Source of the DNA: Clostridiales bacterium
Lineage (GTDB): Bacteria > Bacillota > Clostridia > Christensenellales > Borkfalkiaceae
NCBI GenBank assembly: GCA_003538975.1
Contig: DPQQ01000004.1
Span: 88,778-150,286 of the forward strand
Length of the DNA stretch: 61,509 nucleotides
Reading direction: 5' to 3'
In this document: positions 23,501 to 29,543 of the stretch, one piece after another
Position numbering within the stretch: the first letter of the stretch is position 1
Layout of the letters: every line of letters begins with the position of its first letter
The notes under the pieces: generated by a model
Told to the model about the DNA's origin: nothing
Databases searched by the model: none
The model's input: only the letters and a program-made list of their open reading frames with translations
Made by a program: the position numbers and the translations under genes

Positions 23501-23904
23501 ACGGTGTAAGTCACGTCCTTAACGAAGGTGAGCGAAGAATTGTCGTATTTAACGGTTAAAATACCGGTGGTTTTGTCGTAAGTCGCCGTTGCCGTCGTGT
23601 TATCCTTGAAGGTAACGCTGACTACGCCGTCTTTATAAGTATAAGTTCCGGTGTAGTTTGCTTTGTCGCTTTCGATTTTAAGGTCCTGTCTGGTCATTTT
23701 AAAATTCGAAGCGTCGACCGTAAGCTTATACTCGTCTTCGGTCGTAAGATAATAGTAATTACCGTACGCCGAGGTGTCAAACACGTCGTCCTTTCCGCCC
23801 GGATTAGGCTTAGGCTTGTTATTGTCTTTGCAGGCTACGAGTCCCGCACAGCAAAAAGCCATCATAACGGAAAGAATCGCTAAAAATATTTTCTTTGCTT
23901 TCAT
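11563..23904 (-). CDS. Giant BspA-type LRR lipoprotein (4113 aa)
   Basis: The largest gene here, about a fifth of the window. The signal peptide ends in lipobox LVAC with Cys25 as lipidation site, followed by a short Lys/Pro/Gly tether. After a small beta domain (about 40-125) come InlB-type repeats (GYTFLKWY, GYTFVGWW), several fibronectin-like units (about 290-650; LTWNAVANATNYVVTVNG type), further InlB repeats (GYDFGGWY), and then dozens of LRR_5 repeats running from about residue 850 almost to the C-terminus. No LPxTG motif is seen, so the protein is anchored by lipid and should project outward as a very long solenoid. A strong promoter, a GGAGG ribosome site and a clean terminator show it is a single transcription unit with no visible frameshift. 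Likely adhesion or binding; ligand unknown. Confidence 0.93.
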   Translation of the reverse strand: MKAKKIFLAILSVMMAFCCAGLVACKDNNKPKPNPGGKDDVFDTSAYGNYYYLTTEDEYKLTVDASNFKMTRQDLKIESDKANYTGTYTYKDGVVSVTFKDNTTATATYDKTTGILTVKYDNSSLTFVKDVTYTVTFDSNGGSSVESQQVRNGQTATSPVPPVKDGYTFLKWYKDAALKNAYNFNNDPVTSDMTLYAKYGDKMTAEFTVAFRTGFEDLNLVEATTVDGKLSAADVPALTKEGYTFVGWWLSSYEDSAKLTAMYEEGYTFTQNETLYAVWNASGSDEMHVSVYGDKIKIYNPVTSGGAYDVEILNGKGVKVDSKDGLFSGTFDYDFSALSEGDYTVKVTYGGRTATAYYKNKALARVSSFRVEEDVFMFNEVANAEYYTVTIDCGNKDHEHENLKVNGNSYNFASCEMQEGGIRFTVKAYADGYLTSTSEVYVYKKNLSEVTGLAYDSAKSELTWNAVANATNYVVTVNGESYVVDGTSYSLRYETGSVKVSVKAEAKGYISSTAALDVTISRLATPTNIKISNNVITWDAVEGATGYVVKMLGRENEVTGTSYTIPANTIGSTKITIVAKAANSANNSVASEEIAIEKNSSSMNPVYNNGKVTWNYLYSVDTYVVKVNDGEEVEVSGKNEAKVVLTKEGENVIYVKAKSDKSWQHVDVTAYKVTYEVSGGRTVETEYKAKGDPINLPESNKDGYDFGGWYLNKDGAQGNGEKYSDYKFTDTKNMTLYASWSPKTYTIYLKLDEADENPTEVYVKYREYFNLGVANGNDAAKMFKGWYDAAGGFGTAYTDRNGNSNFIFNNTSDKVLYSGWYTVLAFSDAVTDPKNLQVKKGRDLAEKDNLIEEVTIPEVYNGRKVTEINALAFEGCSILKTINIPESIEYLSISNIENASSGTGSAFQKDTLLEAVNVYGDGTHKTKYFSENGVVYVNEDDGGVSLLLVPAAKKGSFRISDKADYIPSRVMQSSLVTELIIPASVKEIGGNAFDSAKFTRVEFESGTGSDLSLTIGDRAFKSCSSLTTVVLPAHLTEFNPKMFLSNSSLNTIEVNGTNGKYTSVDGMLCEKGESGENGLTLVYVPAGYSKNPAAAATKGNIEIPSKITRIGDYAFAVLNVPASAPTGGKVETEDDYTFGGVKYIYSVKIHYGVTYIGKGAFKNCANIKTVEFEEAQVSIGLKLDIREEAFAGCTAIKSITLPAHTKTVEKYAFSGATSLTTVTVNVIEGATLESGAFQNKENGDYYVTKVNIGKNTDIFDINGVFGGTKITAVEVDKENPYISSVEGVLFNAEGTTLLFYPSGKLGSYVIPEKVTEIASAVFSGKTNITEITIGKNVKIIGDRAFKDCRLLTSVIFEADGTEALDIRSEAFMGCSSLSEIVIPERTTNLGARAFANCTGFTSINIPANIENMFETEGEKKVFNIFEGCTRLATITVAAENANYLAEGNVLYTKENSVATELIFVPVRRTGEVHVPATVNFVIDRAFYQNMGVTEVVFDKTDNAEFVLGDEVFSGARALTSVSLPAGLKEIKEKSFLECARLESVTIPYTVEKIGELAFYGCAKLSSVNFEAVKEGETANKLEIADGAEYNGGTFGVFGECYSLETIVFPERTSVIGSYAFGQSSNAKTDSYLKTVTIPSTIESIGMYAFGYCTGITTIKMPETSALEDRGSIGAIGFGAFAGLDKLTAIKIPSSEKQYTVSGKAFVGTGITSVKIPASVKEIVSTDPTKTSATLYGAFTDMPALESVEFAANSVMTVISAGAFRDNDYLNKVVLPAGIQTIGDSAFYSAGEKTDKEFNVTFTAKEDGTYALKTIGNFAFGYAVNLKSISLPDGLTSIGNSAFFKTALTSVTIPYTVTTIGTSAFAGVADGRSELTEVTFNVGENGKSKLQAIKAGAFKNSRIVNVVFPETEQELILGGESNNVLAPGLFVGDTDLKTAHISLSIKDVTGVFEGCPNMTAISVAEGHTVYSSKENDPILYNANQTGIVYICGQLKGNNGVYAIDGNITTIDANAFAEQLSLTKVEIPASVMTIGEGAFKGSSNLVEVAFEHGNGVTSQLVSIGASAFANCTALTTINLPANSTFTVLETLVFSGCTSLTSITLPEGLLTIEQLALSNTGITDLTIPSTVKTLGDYNKYATSLSGVYSSLEHGILFSKESSGNFTAKLQKLTILGNPESIGIGAFAYCRSLTEVHLSKNLTTIGIGMFAGCQNLSTIKTVDEAGNVKGETGKAILPDGLIEIGNFAFSGAGIREITIPESVEKIGENKMGTSSTGESPFNHPSDYSGDYTSYSFYMNYPSALEKVTILTSKATYSNSTFLSCSALTTVVLNKNMTAIPAGMFNRTDSLRTIQEIDPVTGVVSGKEGEITIPSGVKTIGKDAFEKSGIERIVFGENVETIESGQFGIFWHADNLKSITVLGDKTVLKPSGTGSSAKAPLAAYCDSLTEVILNKNTTTINSQLINYAATFNTLKLYDPETKQTIGNDGEVWVPAAMETIPNLFLCNAASVKTVVMNDAVTEFETRAIYECYSFTTMKTYKVDENGNFVTDKDGNVVLYGNDGEVRFPSALATINAGALYGTVATTVVFAGNALKIIPDKAFERNKSLDTVKYVSGTDENGNEVIVGKEGEVWIPEGVTSVNTTILLNSPIKKVVLPTTLTKLGDGTSSEKDGTFYNSKTLQEVDILSNNITTVCAGVFAGCSGLKKVILPSNLPLIQKYFFKDCTSLEYIIVRDEEGNLSTEDNTTAVIPEGVTSIGDYAFYNTGIGSAKFGTKLKTIGDGAFSNCLNMTAFKIAEGNTNFKTSSGLLLDNAGNFLAYPAGLDKDVVMPEGITVIADNAFADSNIRSIHIPASVTEIGAEAFKNTTNLREVTFADNSQLSVIGDRAFQGSSLRKITIPASVAKLGTPAPENKGTTYYYKNTDLNKNGVFMDCDKLEEVVMLCNPTTIAQGTFAGCSRLKTVTLPETMLEIPEFTFYNCTSLVTVKTVSGDTVRGEDEVVTLPNSLRTIGSGSFASTAIRNITIPAGVNTVGDLSFNCYLNPNAAAKASSTLKTYSVFYNCTSLETVTFLGDSITMYDPYLFNGCTSLKSADLPDNIEFMEDGTYYGCSSLRSVKLPADLKIIGNCAFQYSGITSITIPETVTDFVGYTSAKNKTTKLYEKKLASVSASNLPFRYCKSLKTVVCNARTLPMYMFADCTSLETATINSTKIGNYLFSNDESLTKVTFADSVTSIGTYAFQNCTSLTSVTLPEKITEVGSSFFSGCASLTSVNFKGAVTAIGSSAFKDCTSLSNITLPESLTKIDSGAFRNCTSLKTIELPARLTTIGNTAFAESGLTEITIPKTVTSLGTTFNYDVGGYYWYDTTLVGSGVFAACENLTRVVFEEGFKGQVGAQTFMNCTNLSEVVLSNAITGIASGVFANTAISSITIPASVTAIGTHVFDNCDNLKSIEVDSKNTKFKSVNGVLYGNAISTVNAGEDVLIAYPSGKTDSTYTVAVSDILPGAFVGNDHLTRVTLPGNLVYYTYFSNATTAKKSSSVATGTNVHLGLFGNCSALTTVEFTGEIGFITNYMFKNCVSLKTVGTSDNLVEGKVILEDVTRIGDGAFANTGIEDLTVRNSSAIAYIGSTTTTTSSTLPNSDSNKMKGAFSNNASLVKAVIDTPIAYIPDMLFYNDPNLTDVTLPDTYTGVNAAAFMMTGIREFKAPDSLLYLGYKTTTTTNSTMGGYIFADCPNLENVELNNGLLVIGQYNFNNCSKITKLDIPDSVQWICRAAFAGTSITEFVAPSSLYSYGGFGYNSSPSVANVTVENAETTMSVGMFYGMKSIKNVDFSKANTTLTYARGMIANSGVETFKFPEGNYAGYVPYFFFTGTKVKTVDMSPIKYLYKYAFYKSGITEITIPGTVITVQDGVFRESTDLTTVVIEEGVKTISAEMFYGCTSLKRIVIPSTVETIASDAFTGCTSLTDVVLSEDNGVYEYKDGVIYSKAEKTVVAVLAVANGTDLTLEKLYSVSANVLNGASFKTITLDKSYEDIGEYALAGVTAERIVLSSNTKSIGEYAFKNANIASIELPATVKYIDANAFDGWTADQTITLTITEAEATAKYGTDWRNGCNATIVYKQA

Positions 23905-24004
23905 GAGTCTTCCTCCATTTTTATTCTCATTTCTGCTTTTTACGATAAAAGTTTTTATCCCCGTACGAAAGGTAAAAAACCGCTTACCGTTTTATTATTC
24001 TTTA

Positions 24005-24033
24005 ATTTTACATATACGGAAAGTATTTGTCAA
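24005..24033 (-). promoter_or_regulatory. Sigma-A promoter of the giant LRR gene
   Basis: On the minus strand TTGACA (24033-24028), a 17-bp spacer and TAAAAT (24010-24005). The expected start site near 23998 gives a leader of about 94 nt that contains two short AT-rich inverted repeats and GGAGG 8 nt before the ATG. Confidence 0.85.
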
Positions 24034-24443
24034 GCGTTTTTGTTTGGAATAATAAAAAATTGTTTACTTTTTTAAAAAAAGTTTTACAAAATTTTTTTAC
24101 GGTACTTATCGTCTGTTTTTGTACCGATAAAACAGCCGTCTTTTTCGCAAAAACTACTTATGAACGAAAAAAGCGAACTTAACCTAAAACAATTGCCGCT
24201 ATGCCACTATTAAAATGCAATATAGTTTTTTATTTAAACATTATAATACACGCAATAATAAAATTCCTAACGATTTTATCGCAATTTTAATTTAAATCGG
24301 TTTTCGTCGGTAAAAATACGGAAATATATCTTCACCGTTTATTTTTTTATTATATGTATTTCCGGGCGGAATATATCGCCTTTATCGTTTTACTCCGTTA
24401 TTCTATTTTTTCAGTTAAATTCAAGACGCATAAAAAGCAGCAA
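24034..24443. other. AT-rich intergenic stretch
   Basis: About 410 bp between the giant gene promoter and the adenine deaminase terminator. It is AT-rich, with a small inverted repeat (CGGTAC...GTACCG, near 24101-24127). No convincing gene, promoter or RNA was recognised; the short open frame at 24354-24542 has no ribosome site and covers the terminator. Confidence 0.5.
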
Positions 24444-24470
24444 AAAAGACGTCGTTTTAAGGCGTCTTTT
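24444..24470 (-). terminator. Terminator of adenine deaminase gene
   Basis: AAAAGACG / CGTCTTTT arms with an 11-nt loop. Read on the minus strand the stem is followed by a run of six T. It lies about 70 bp past the stop codon at 24539. Confidence 0.75.
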
Positions 24471-24538
24471 CTATGTTTTATTGAATTATGTACTCGATTC
24501 GGCAGAAACGGTATCGCCGTAACGCTGCCTTTATCCGA

Positions 24539-26329
24539 TTAGTCTTTTACTATAAGGTCTACGAATCTGAAGTTCACGCAGTCAACGAGACCTTTGTCGG
24601 TTATTCTTATATTAGGTATGCATGCGAGTGAAAGACCGGAATTCGTCATGAACGGCGAAGGAAGCGTGCAACCGAGATCTTTCCAGGCTTTTTCGAGTTT
24701 TTCGATCTTTTCGTTCATTTCGGAAGCGGATGCTTCGTTCATGAGTCCGGCAACGGGAAGTTCTACTATAGCGACGACTTTTCCGTCTTTTACGGCAACC
24801 TGTCCGCCGCCGCAATCTATAAGAGCATTCGCCGCGACAGCCATATCTTTATCGTTGGTGCCGATAACGAGAAGATTATGTGCATCGTGAGCAACCGTCT
24901 GCGCAATCGCGCCGTGTTTTATTCCGAAGCCTTTTACAAAGCCTTTTCCTACGTTTCCTGTACCGTGATGTCTTTCGAACACGCAGATTTTAAGAACGTC
25001 GTTTTTCGGATCGGCGTTAAGATTGCCGTTTACCGCAGTCATCGGAATAATTTCTTCTTCGGTAATGGTTTTGCCGCCGCCTACTCTGATCGTTCTTACA
25101 TTTACGTCGCCTTCCGCCTTGATTTCGAAATCTTTTTCGGAAAGGTGATTTAAGTGAACTGTGTTTTTAACCGATTCGGGATAAGTGTAAGGAGCGAATT
25201 CCTTGAGCATTTTACCGCCCTTCGCTACAAGTTCGCCGTCGATGAATACTTCGTCTACGGTAACGTTTTCAAGGTCGGTTATAAGAACCATGTCCGCGCA
25301 CTTTGCAGGAGCAACGGAACCCATTTCGAGCGAGAGTCCGAAGCATTCCGCGGTATTGATAGTTACCATCTGTATCGCCGAAATCGGGTCGATACCTTCC
25401 TGAATAGCGCGTTTTACTATATAGTCGAGATGTCCCTTTTCTATAAGAGTCGCGGGATGATTGTCGTCCGAAACAAGGTTTGCAAATCTGGTGTCGACTT
25501 TATGTTTCGTAACGGCCTTCGCTACTTCCTTAAGGTCGTGCCATGCGGAACCTTCGCGGAGCTGAGCGTACATTCCGAGACGCATTTTCGCGAGAGCGGA
25601 CTGTTCGGTAACAGATTCGTGGCAGCAGCGTATGCCTGCAGCGATATAAGCGTTTAATCCGGCGCCGGTATCGGGCGTGGAATAATGACCTGTAACGGTC
25701 TTGTCCGCTTTAAGAGTCGCGCCTACGATGTCGTGCGTATCTTTATCGGAATATATAATTCCCGGGAAGTTCATCATTTCGCCGAGTCCTACGCATTCGT
25801 CCCATTTCATGACTTCCGCTACGTCGCCGGCGTCGATTTTGGAACCGGTGTCTTCGAATCCTTTTACCGCGGGTACGCACGAAGGAACGGTGAGCATGGC
25901 TTTTAACGGAGTTCTTTTGGAATCTTCGACCATAACTTTAACGCCTTCGAGTCCGCAGACGTTACAGATTTCGTGCGGATCGAAAAATACGCCGCTCGTG
26001 CCGTGCGGAATAACCGCCTTAGCGTATTCGCCTACCGTCATCATGGACGATTCGATATGCATATGTCCGTCCATAAACGCGGGTGCGAGATATTTGCCGG
26101 TAGCGTCATAGATGACGGTGTTTTCGCCTATACAGCCGGATGCGTCGCCGACAAGAGCTATTCTTCCCATCGAAACTGCTACGTCCACGCCTTCCTGTAT
26201 TTCTTTGGTACATACGTTTATAAGCCTGGCATTTTTAATAACGACGTCCGCTTTTTTGAATCCGAGAGCGACCGCCGAAAGCGTCATGGTACAATCTTCG
26301 AGAGGATATTTGCAGAATTTGTTTTTCAC
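24539..26329 (-). CDS. ade: Adenine deaminase
   Basis: Converts adenine to hypoxanthine plus ammonia in purine salvage (cytoplasm). The amidohydrolase motif DGHMHIESS (His at about 89 and 91) gives the first metal ligands. Further family marks are GTSGVFFDPHEICNVCG, a segment with GHYSTPDTGAGLNAY, LVSDDNHPATL and, in the C-terminal domain, ERHHGTGNVGKGFVKGFG, the deaminase-specific part. Total about 596 residues, normal for Ade. Start chosen at GTG 26329 because AAGGTGA lies 5 nt upstream. An ATG at 26356 would have its coding region run through that SD, and ATG 26287 lacks one but is possible. Single-gene unit with its own promoter and terminator. Confidence 0.93.
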   Translation of the reverse strand: MKNKFCKYPLEDCTMTLSAVALGFKKADVVIKNARLINVCTKEIQEGVDVAVSMGRIALVGDASGCIGENTVIYDATGKYLAPAFMDGHMHIESSMMTVGEYAKAVIPHGTSGVFFDPHEICNVCGLEGVKVMVEDSKRTPLKAMLTVPSCVPAVKGFEDTGSKIDAGDVAEVMKWDECVGLGEMMNFPGIIYSDKDTHDIVGATLKADKTVTGHYSTPDTGAGLNAYIAAGIRCCHESVTEQSALAKMRLGMYAQLREGSAWHDLKEVAKAVTKHKVDTRFANLVSDDNHPATLIEKGHLDYIVKRAIQEGIDPISAIQMVTINTAECFGLSLEMGSVAPAKCADMVLITDLENVTVDEVFIDGELVAKGGKMLKEFAPYTYPESVKNTVHLNHLSEKDFEIKAEGDVNVRTIRVGGGKTITEEEIIPMTAVNGNLNADPKNDVLKICVFERHHGTGNVGKGFVKGFGIKHGAIAQTVAHDAHNLLVIGTNDKDMAVAANALIDCGGGQVAVKDGKVVAIVELPVAGLMNEASASEMNEKIEKLEKAWKDLGCTLPSPFMTNSGLSLACIPNIRITDKGLVDCVNFRFVDLIVKD

Positions 26330-26399
26330 CTTTCTCACCTTTTGAACGGCATACACTTTTGCTATTTATAAGGTTCCGCCGTCCGATCCTTTTTTAATT

Positions 26400-26428
26400 A
26401 TAATAAATTATAATTTTTTCTTTGTCAA
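26400..26428 (-). promoter_or_regulatory. Promoter of ade
   Basis: Minus-strand TTGACA (26428-26423), 17-bp spacer, TATTAT (26405-26400). The predicted start near 26393 leaves a leader of about 64 nt before GTG 26329. No purine riboswitch core was recognised in this short leader. Confidence 0.8.
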
Positions 26429-26660
26429 GGGAGAAAAAATATTTTTGGAATCTCTTTGATAAAACCGACAAAATACACAAAACGTTAGGTCAATTTTCAC
26501 AAAAAACACGGACAAATTTATAAAGTCTTCATAAAATTATCCGCAACCCGATTTTTTATTCCGCATATTCAAACCGGCTGTTTCTGCTCTCTTTTACTTT
26601 ACGGCTACCCTGTTTTATACGTATTTTCGTCTTTCAGCCGTCTTAAAATAAGCAAATTCT

Positions 26661-26688
26661 TTGACAAATCTTTTTTATCGGGTATAAT
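26661..26688 (+). promoter_or_regulatory. Promoter of ABC-F gene, set for a leaderless transcript
   Basis: TTGACA at 26661-26666, 16-bp spacer, TATAAT at 26683-26688. The start codon ATG is at 26696, only 7 nt past the -10 box, so transcription should begin at or within a base or two of the ATG. No usable Shine-Dalgarno site fits in between. Confidence 0.85.
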
Positions 26689-26695
26689 TTTAGGT

Positions 26696-28612
26696 ATGCA
26701 GATAACGATTACGAACGGCAGCGTCCTTTACGACGGCGAGCCGATACTTACCGAAATTAATTTTTCCGTACGGGAAAAGGAACATATAGCCGTCGTCGGC
26801 AGGAACGGTTGCGGCAAGACTACTCTTTTAAAGGCTCTTACCGGCGAAGTTCCTCTCGAAGAAGGCACCGGCGACAAACAGTTTACTTTTTCAAAAGTCG
26901 GCAGTCCCGAAATAGGCTTTTTAAAGCAGACCTTCGACGGGACTTCGGATAAAACGCTTGAAGAAGAACTTTTATCCGCTTATTCCGAAGTTTTAGCTAC
27001 CGAAGCCGCTATGAATACCGCGCTTTTCGCTCTCGAATCCGATAATTCCGAAAAAAACGTAAAAAGATTTTCCGATTTAAGCGAAAAATTCGAACGGCTC
27101 GGCGGATACCTTTACAAAAAAGAATATAAGACCGCCGCCAAAAAGTTCGGCTTTACCGAAAACGACCTGAAAAAGCCTTTATGCGAATTTTCGGGCGGAC
27201 AGCGCACGAAAATATCTCTTCTCACCCTTCTTCTTTCCAAGCCCGAAGTTCTTCTTTTAGACGAACCGACCAACCATCTCGACTTAAACGCCACCGAATG
27301 GCTCGAAAAATACCTTTCTTCATATAAAAACGCCTTCGTCATCGTCTCTCACGACCGAATGTTTCTCGATAAAACGGTAAACGTCGTGTACGAAATAGAA
27401 TACGGCGAAATGACGAGGTACAAAGGCAATTACACGGACTTCGTTCTGCAAAAACGGCAGGCTTACGAAACGGCTCTTAAAGACGCGGATAAAAAACGCA
27501 AAGAAATAGCAAGGCTCACCGCACTCGTGGAACGTTTCAGATACAAAGCGACAAAAGCGAAAATGGCTCAGGCGAAGCTTAAACAAATCGAGCGCATCGG
27601 AGCGGTCGGCGCGCCCGTCGCCTACGATACAGCGACCTTCAAAGCGGACTTCGAACCGGAAAAAGAAAGCGTCGAAAAAACTCTTATGCTGGACGAACTC
27701 GAATTCGGATATAATCCCGAAAGGCCGCTCGGCAAAATAAACACCGTTATAAAACGCGGGCAAAAGCTCGGAATAATCGGCGATAACGGCTGCGGCAAAT
27801 CCACGCTTATAAAAACCATAGTAGGAATACTCGAACCGCTTTCGGGTTACGTAAAAAAAGGGTTGCATGCCGAAATCGGCTACTTCGACCAGACGATGAC
27901 TCAGAACTATTCCCCTTTAACGGTGTTCGAAGACTGTCATAACGACTTTCCGTTTCTTTCGGACGGCGAAGTAAGATCGGCTCTCGGAGCCTTCGGCTTT
28001 ACCGGCGAAGAAGTTTTTAAAACCGTAGGCGAACTTTCGGGCGGCGAAAAGGTCCGTCTCGCTATATGTAAAATTTTCAAAAAACGTCCGAACGTTCTTA
28101 TACTCGACGAACCGACCAACCATATGGACATTATCGGCAAAGAATCGCTCGAAAGGATGCTTTCGGCGTACACAGGTACCGTCATAACAGTGTCGCACGA
28201 CAGATATTTTATAAACAAAGTAGCTGACAGACTCGCCGTTTTCGAAAACAAAAAACTCAATTTATACGACTGCGGTTATACGGAGTACGAAGCCTTGAAG
28301 CAAGACGACGATGACGATATAGATTTGCCGCCGCAAAAACCGGAAAATCAACCCGCCGTAAAAAAACAAAAACCCGTTTCGGAAGAAAAAGAAAAGGCTA
28401 AAAAATTACACCGCATAACCGTTCTCGAAGAAAAAATGGCGGTAATAGACGGCAAAAAAGAAGAGCTTAACTCTATCCTTTCGACCGATCCGTCGGTTTA
28501 TTCGGATTACGAAAAAATAAAAGAAATAAACGGGAAACTGGAAGCTCTTTCAAAAGAAGAAGAACCGCTTATCACAGAGTGGACCTCTCTTATGGAAGAA
28601 ATCGAGTGTTAA
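26696..28612 (+). CDS. ABC-F family ATPase (Uup/EttA-like translation factor)
   Basis: 638 residues with two ABC domains and no transmembrane segment. The first has Walker A GRNGCGKTT, signature FSGGQ and DEPTNHLD; the second has GDNGCGKST, LSGGE and DEPTNHMD. The inter-domain linker is rich in Lys/Arg/Ala (about 255-310), and a Lys/Glu coiled-coil tail (about 555-635) resembles the Uup C-terminal extension. ABC-F proteins bind the ribosome and act on translation or, in some branches, on ribosome protection against antibiotics. The sequence alone does not show which. Single-gene unit with an excellent promoter and terminator. Confidence 0.92.
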   Translation: MQITITNGSVLYDGEPILTEINFSVREKEHIAVVGRNGCGKTTLLKALTGEVPLEEGTGDKQFTFSKVGSPEIGFLKQTFDGTSDKTLEEELLSAYSEVLATEAAMNTALFALESDNSEKNVKRFSDLSEKFERLGGYLYKKEYKTAAKKFGFTENDLKKPLCEFSGGQRTKISLLTLLLSKPEVLLLDEPTNHLDLNATEWLEKYLSSYKNAFVIVSHDRMFLDKTVNVVYEIEYGEMTRYKGNYTDFVLQKRQAYETALKDADKKRKEIARLTALVERFRYKATKAKMAQAKLKQIERIGAVGAPVAYDTATFKADFEPEKESVEKTLMLDELEFGYNPERPLGKINTVIKRGQKLGIIGDNGCGKSTLIKTIVGILEPLSGYVKKGLHAEIGYFDQTMTQNYSPLTVFEDCHNDFPFLSDGEVRSALGAFGFTGEEVFKTVGELSGGEKVRLAICKIFKKRPNVLILDEPTNHMDIIGKESLERMLSAYTGTVITVSHDRYFINKVADRLAVFENKKLNLYDCGYTEYEALKQDDDDDIDLPPQKPENQPAVKKQKPVSEEKEKAKKLHRITVLEEKMAVIDGKKEELNSILSTDPSVYSDYEKIKEINGKLEALSKEEEPLITEWTSLMEEIEC

Positions 28613-28641
28613 CTATCGATAATTAAAAAATCCATATACGG

Positions 28642-28669
28642 AAAAGGAGCGTAAAGACGCTCCTTTTTT
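28642..28669 (+). terminator. Terminator of ABC-F gene
   Basis: AAAAGGAGCGT and ACGCTCCTTTT form an 11-bp stem closed by AAAG, with TTTTTT at the end; 30 bp after the stop codon. Confidence 0.9.
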
Positions 28670-28699
28670 CTTTTTTCATTTATTTTCGGTATTATAACG

Positions 28700-28736
28700 C
28701 CGCTTTTTACGATACCTGTATCGTTCAAACCGCGCC
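28700..28736 (-). repeat. Interspersed 38-bp element, copy A
   Basis: Minus-strand copy of the recurring element with core ACGATACAGGTATCGT, which here is a perfect palindrome around AG. It lies between the ABC-F terminator and the end of the PII-like gene. The left half has diverged most among the six copies. Confidence 0.6.
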
Positions 28737-28756
28737 ATAAGTAAAATAGTCGTCTT

Positions 28757-29101
28757 TTACTCGGCGGACTCTTTTTTATCTTCGTACTGCTTCAAAAGAT
28801 TTTCGGACGCGGTCGAAACGGGCAATGCGAAGAATATCCCCTTCGCATCGCTTCTTTCGCCGGCTTTGTCGTAAAGCGCGTTCAGAATATCGTTTACTAT
28901 GTCGGATTTTACCAGAATAAGAACTATTTCCTTTTCGGGATGAACGTCTATTCCGTAGAGTTTTCTCGCGTTTTCGGAAACGCTTCCGCTCGCCGGGATG
29001 ACGGTACCGCCTCTCGCCCCTTTTTCTTTTGCGATATCCATAACAAAATCGGAATATCCGTCGTTGACTATCGCGACTACGTTTGAAATAACTACCGCCA
29101 T
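28757..29101 (-). CDS. PII-like signalling protein (DUF1538-linked)
   Basis: 114 residues, the size of a GlnB-type PII subunit. The C-terminal half (KEIVLILVKSDIVNDILNAL...GIFFALPV) matches the second beta-alpha-beta unit of PII proteins, and the segment with GARGGTVIPASG corresponds to the first unit and its ligand loop. PII-like proteins form trimers that bind nucleotides or small metabolites and control a partner protein, often a transporter. The T-loop Tyr-containing motif of classical GlnB is not seen. GGAGG lies upstream of ATG 29101. It is the last of three tightly packed genes; 1 bp separates it from the second PII-like gene. Confidence 0.75.
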   Translation of the reverse strand: MAVVISNVVAIVNDGYSDFVMDIAKEKGARGGTVIPASGSVSENARKLYGIDVHPEKEIVLILVKSDIVNDILNALYDKAGERSDAKGIFFALPVSTASENLLKQYEDKKESAE

Positions 29102-29102
29102 T

Positions 29103-29543
29103 TTATTTACCTCCGTTTGACAGAAACATATAGTTGGATACGCCTATTATATTTTTTAGTGGTACCGAGTAAGCCATGCAATAATTCCCGTGGAACGTCT
29201 TAAATTTATCTTCGAGAATAAGCATCGCGTCTTTAAGCATTGTTTTTTTGATTACGCAAAAGACCATTTCCTTAGTCATGGTAACGTCCGAAGTTCCTTT
29301 TGCGAGAACCGAGAGAGCCGCCGTGACGTCGTACTGTTCCAGAAGGTCTGCTATAACGTCTTTTTTGCCTTTCGGCACGCTCACGAACAGAACGAACAGT
29401 TCTTCGAGCTTGTATTTGTCTTTTTGCGAAAGGTTGTTTTTCGCTGCGCCGAGTTCCTCTTTTATCTTGCTTTTAATAACTTTAGCCTTTTCGCGCACGG
29501 GTTTTTTAGAGTTTTTTACGTTTTCTGCCGTCATGTTGCTCAT
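29103..29543 (-). CDS. Second PII-like protein with basic N-terminal extension
   Basis: 146 residues. The first ~40 are Lys/Glu-rich, probably helical or disordered. From about 47 the pattern LFVLFVSVPKGKKDVIADLLEQYDVTAAL followed by MVFCVIKKTMLKDAMLILEDKF and MAYSVPL looks like a ferredoxin-fold PII-like domain. The similarity is weaker than for its neighbour and is inferred partly from context. The ATG overlaps the upstream stop by one base (TAATG), and GGAGGG lies upstream, so translation is coupled to the DUF1538 gene. It may act with the other PII-like protein to regulate that membrane protein. Confidence 0.6.
   Translation of the reverse strand: MSNMTAENVKNSKKPVREKAKVIKSKIKEELGAAKNNLSQKDKYKLEELFVLFVSVPKGKKDVIADLLEQYDVTAALSVLAKGTSDVTMTKEMVFCVIKKTMLKDAMLILEDKFKTFHGNYCMAYSVPLKNIIGVSNYMFLSNGGK

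Noticed and set aside
24354..24542. 62-codon plus-strand frame before ade
   Set aside because: No ribosome site, runs across the ade terminator into the ade stop; not protein-like.
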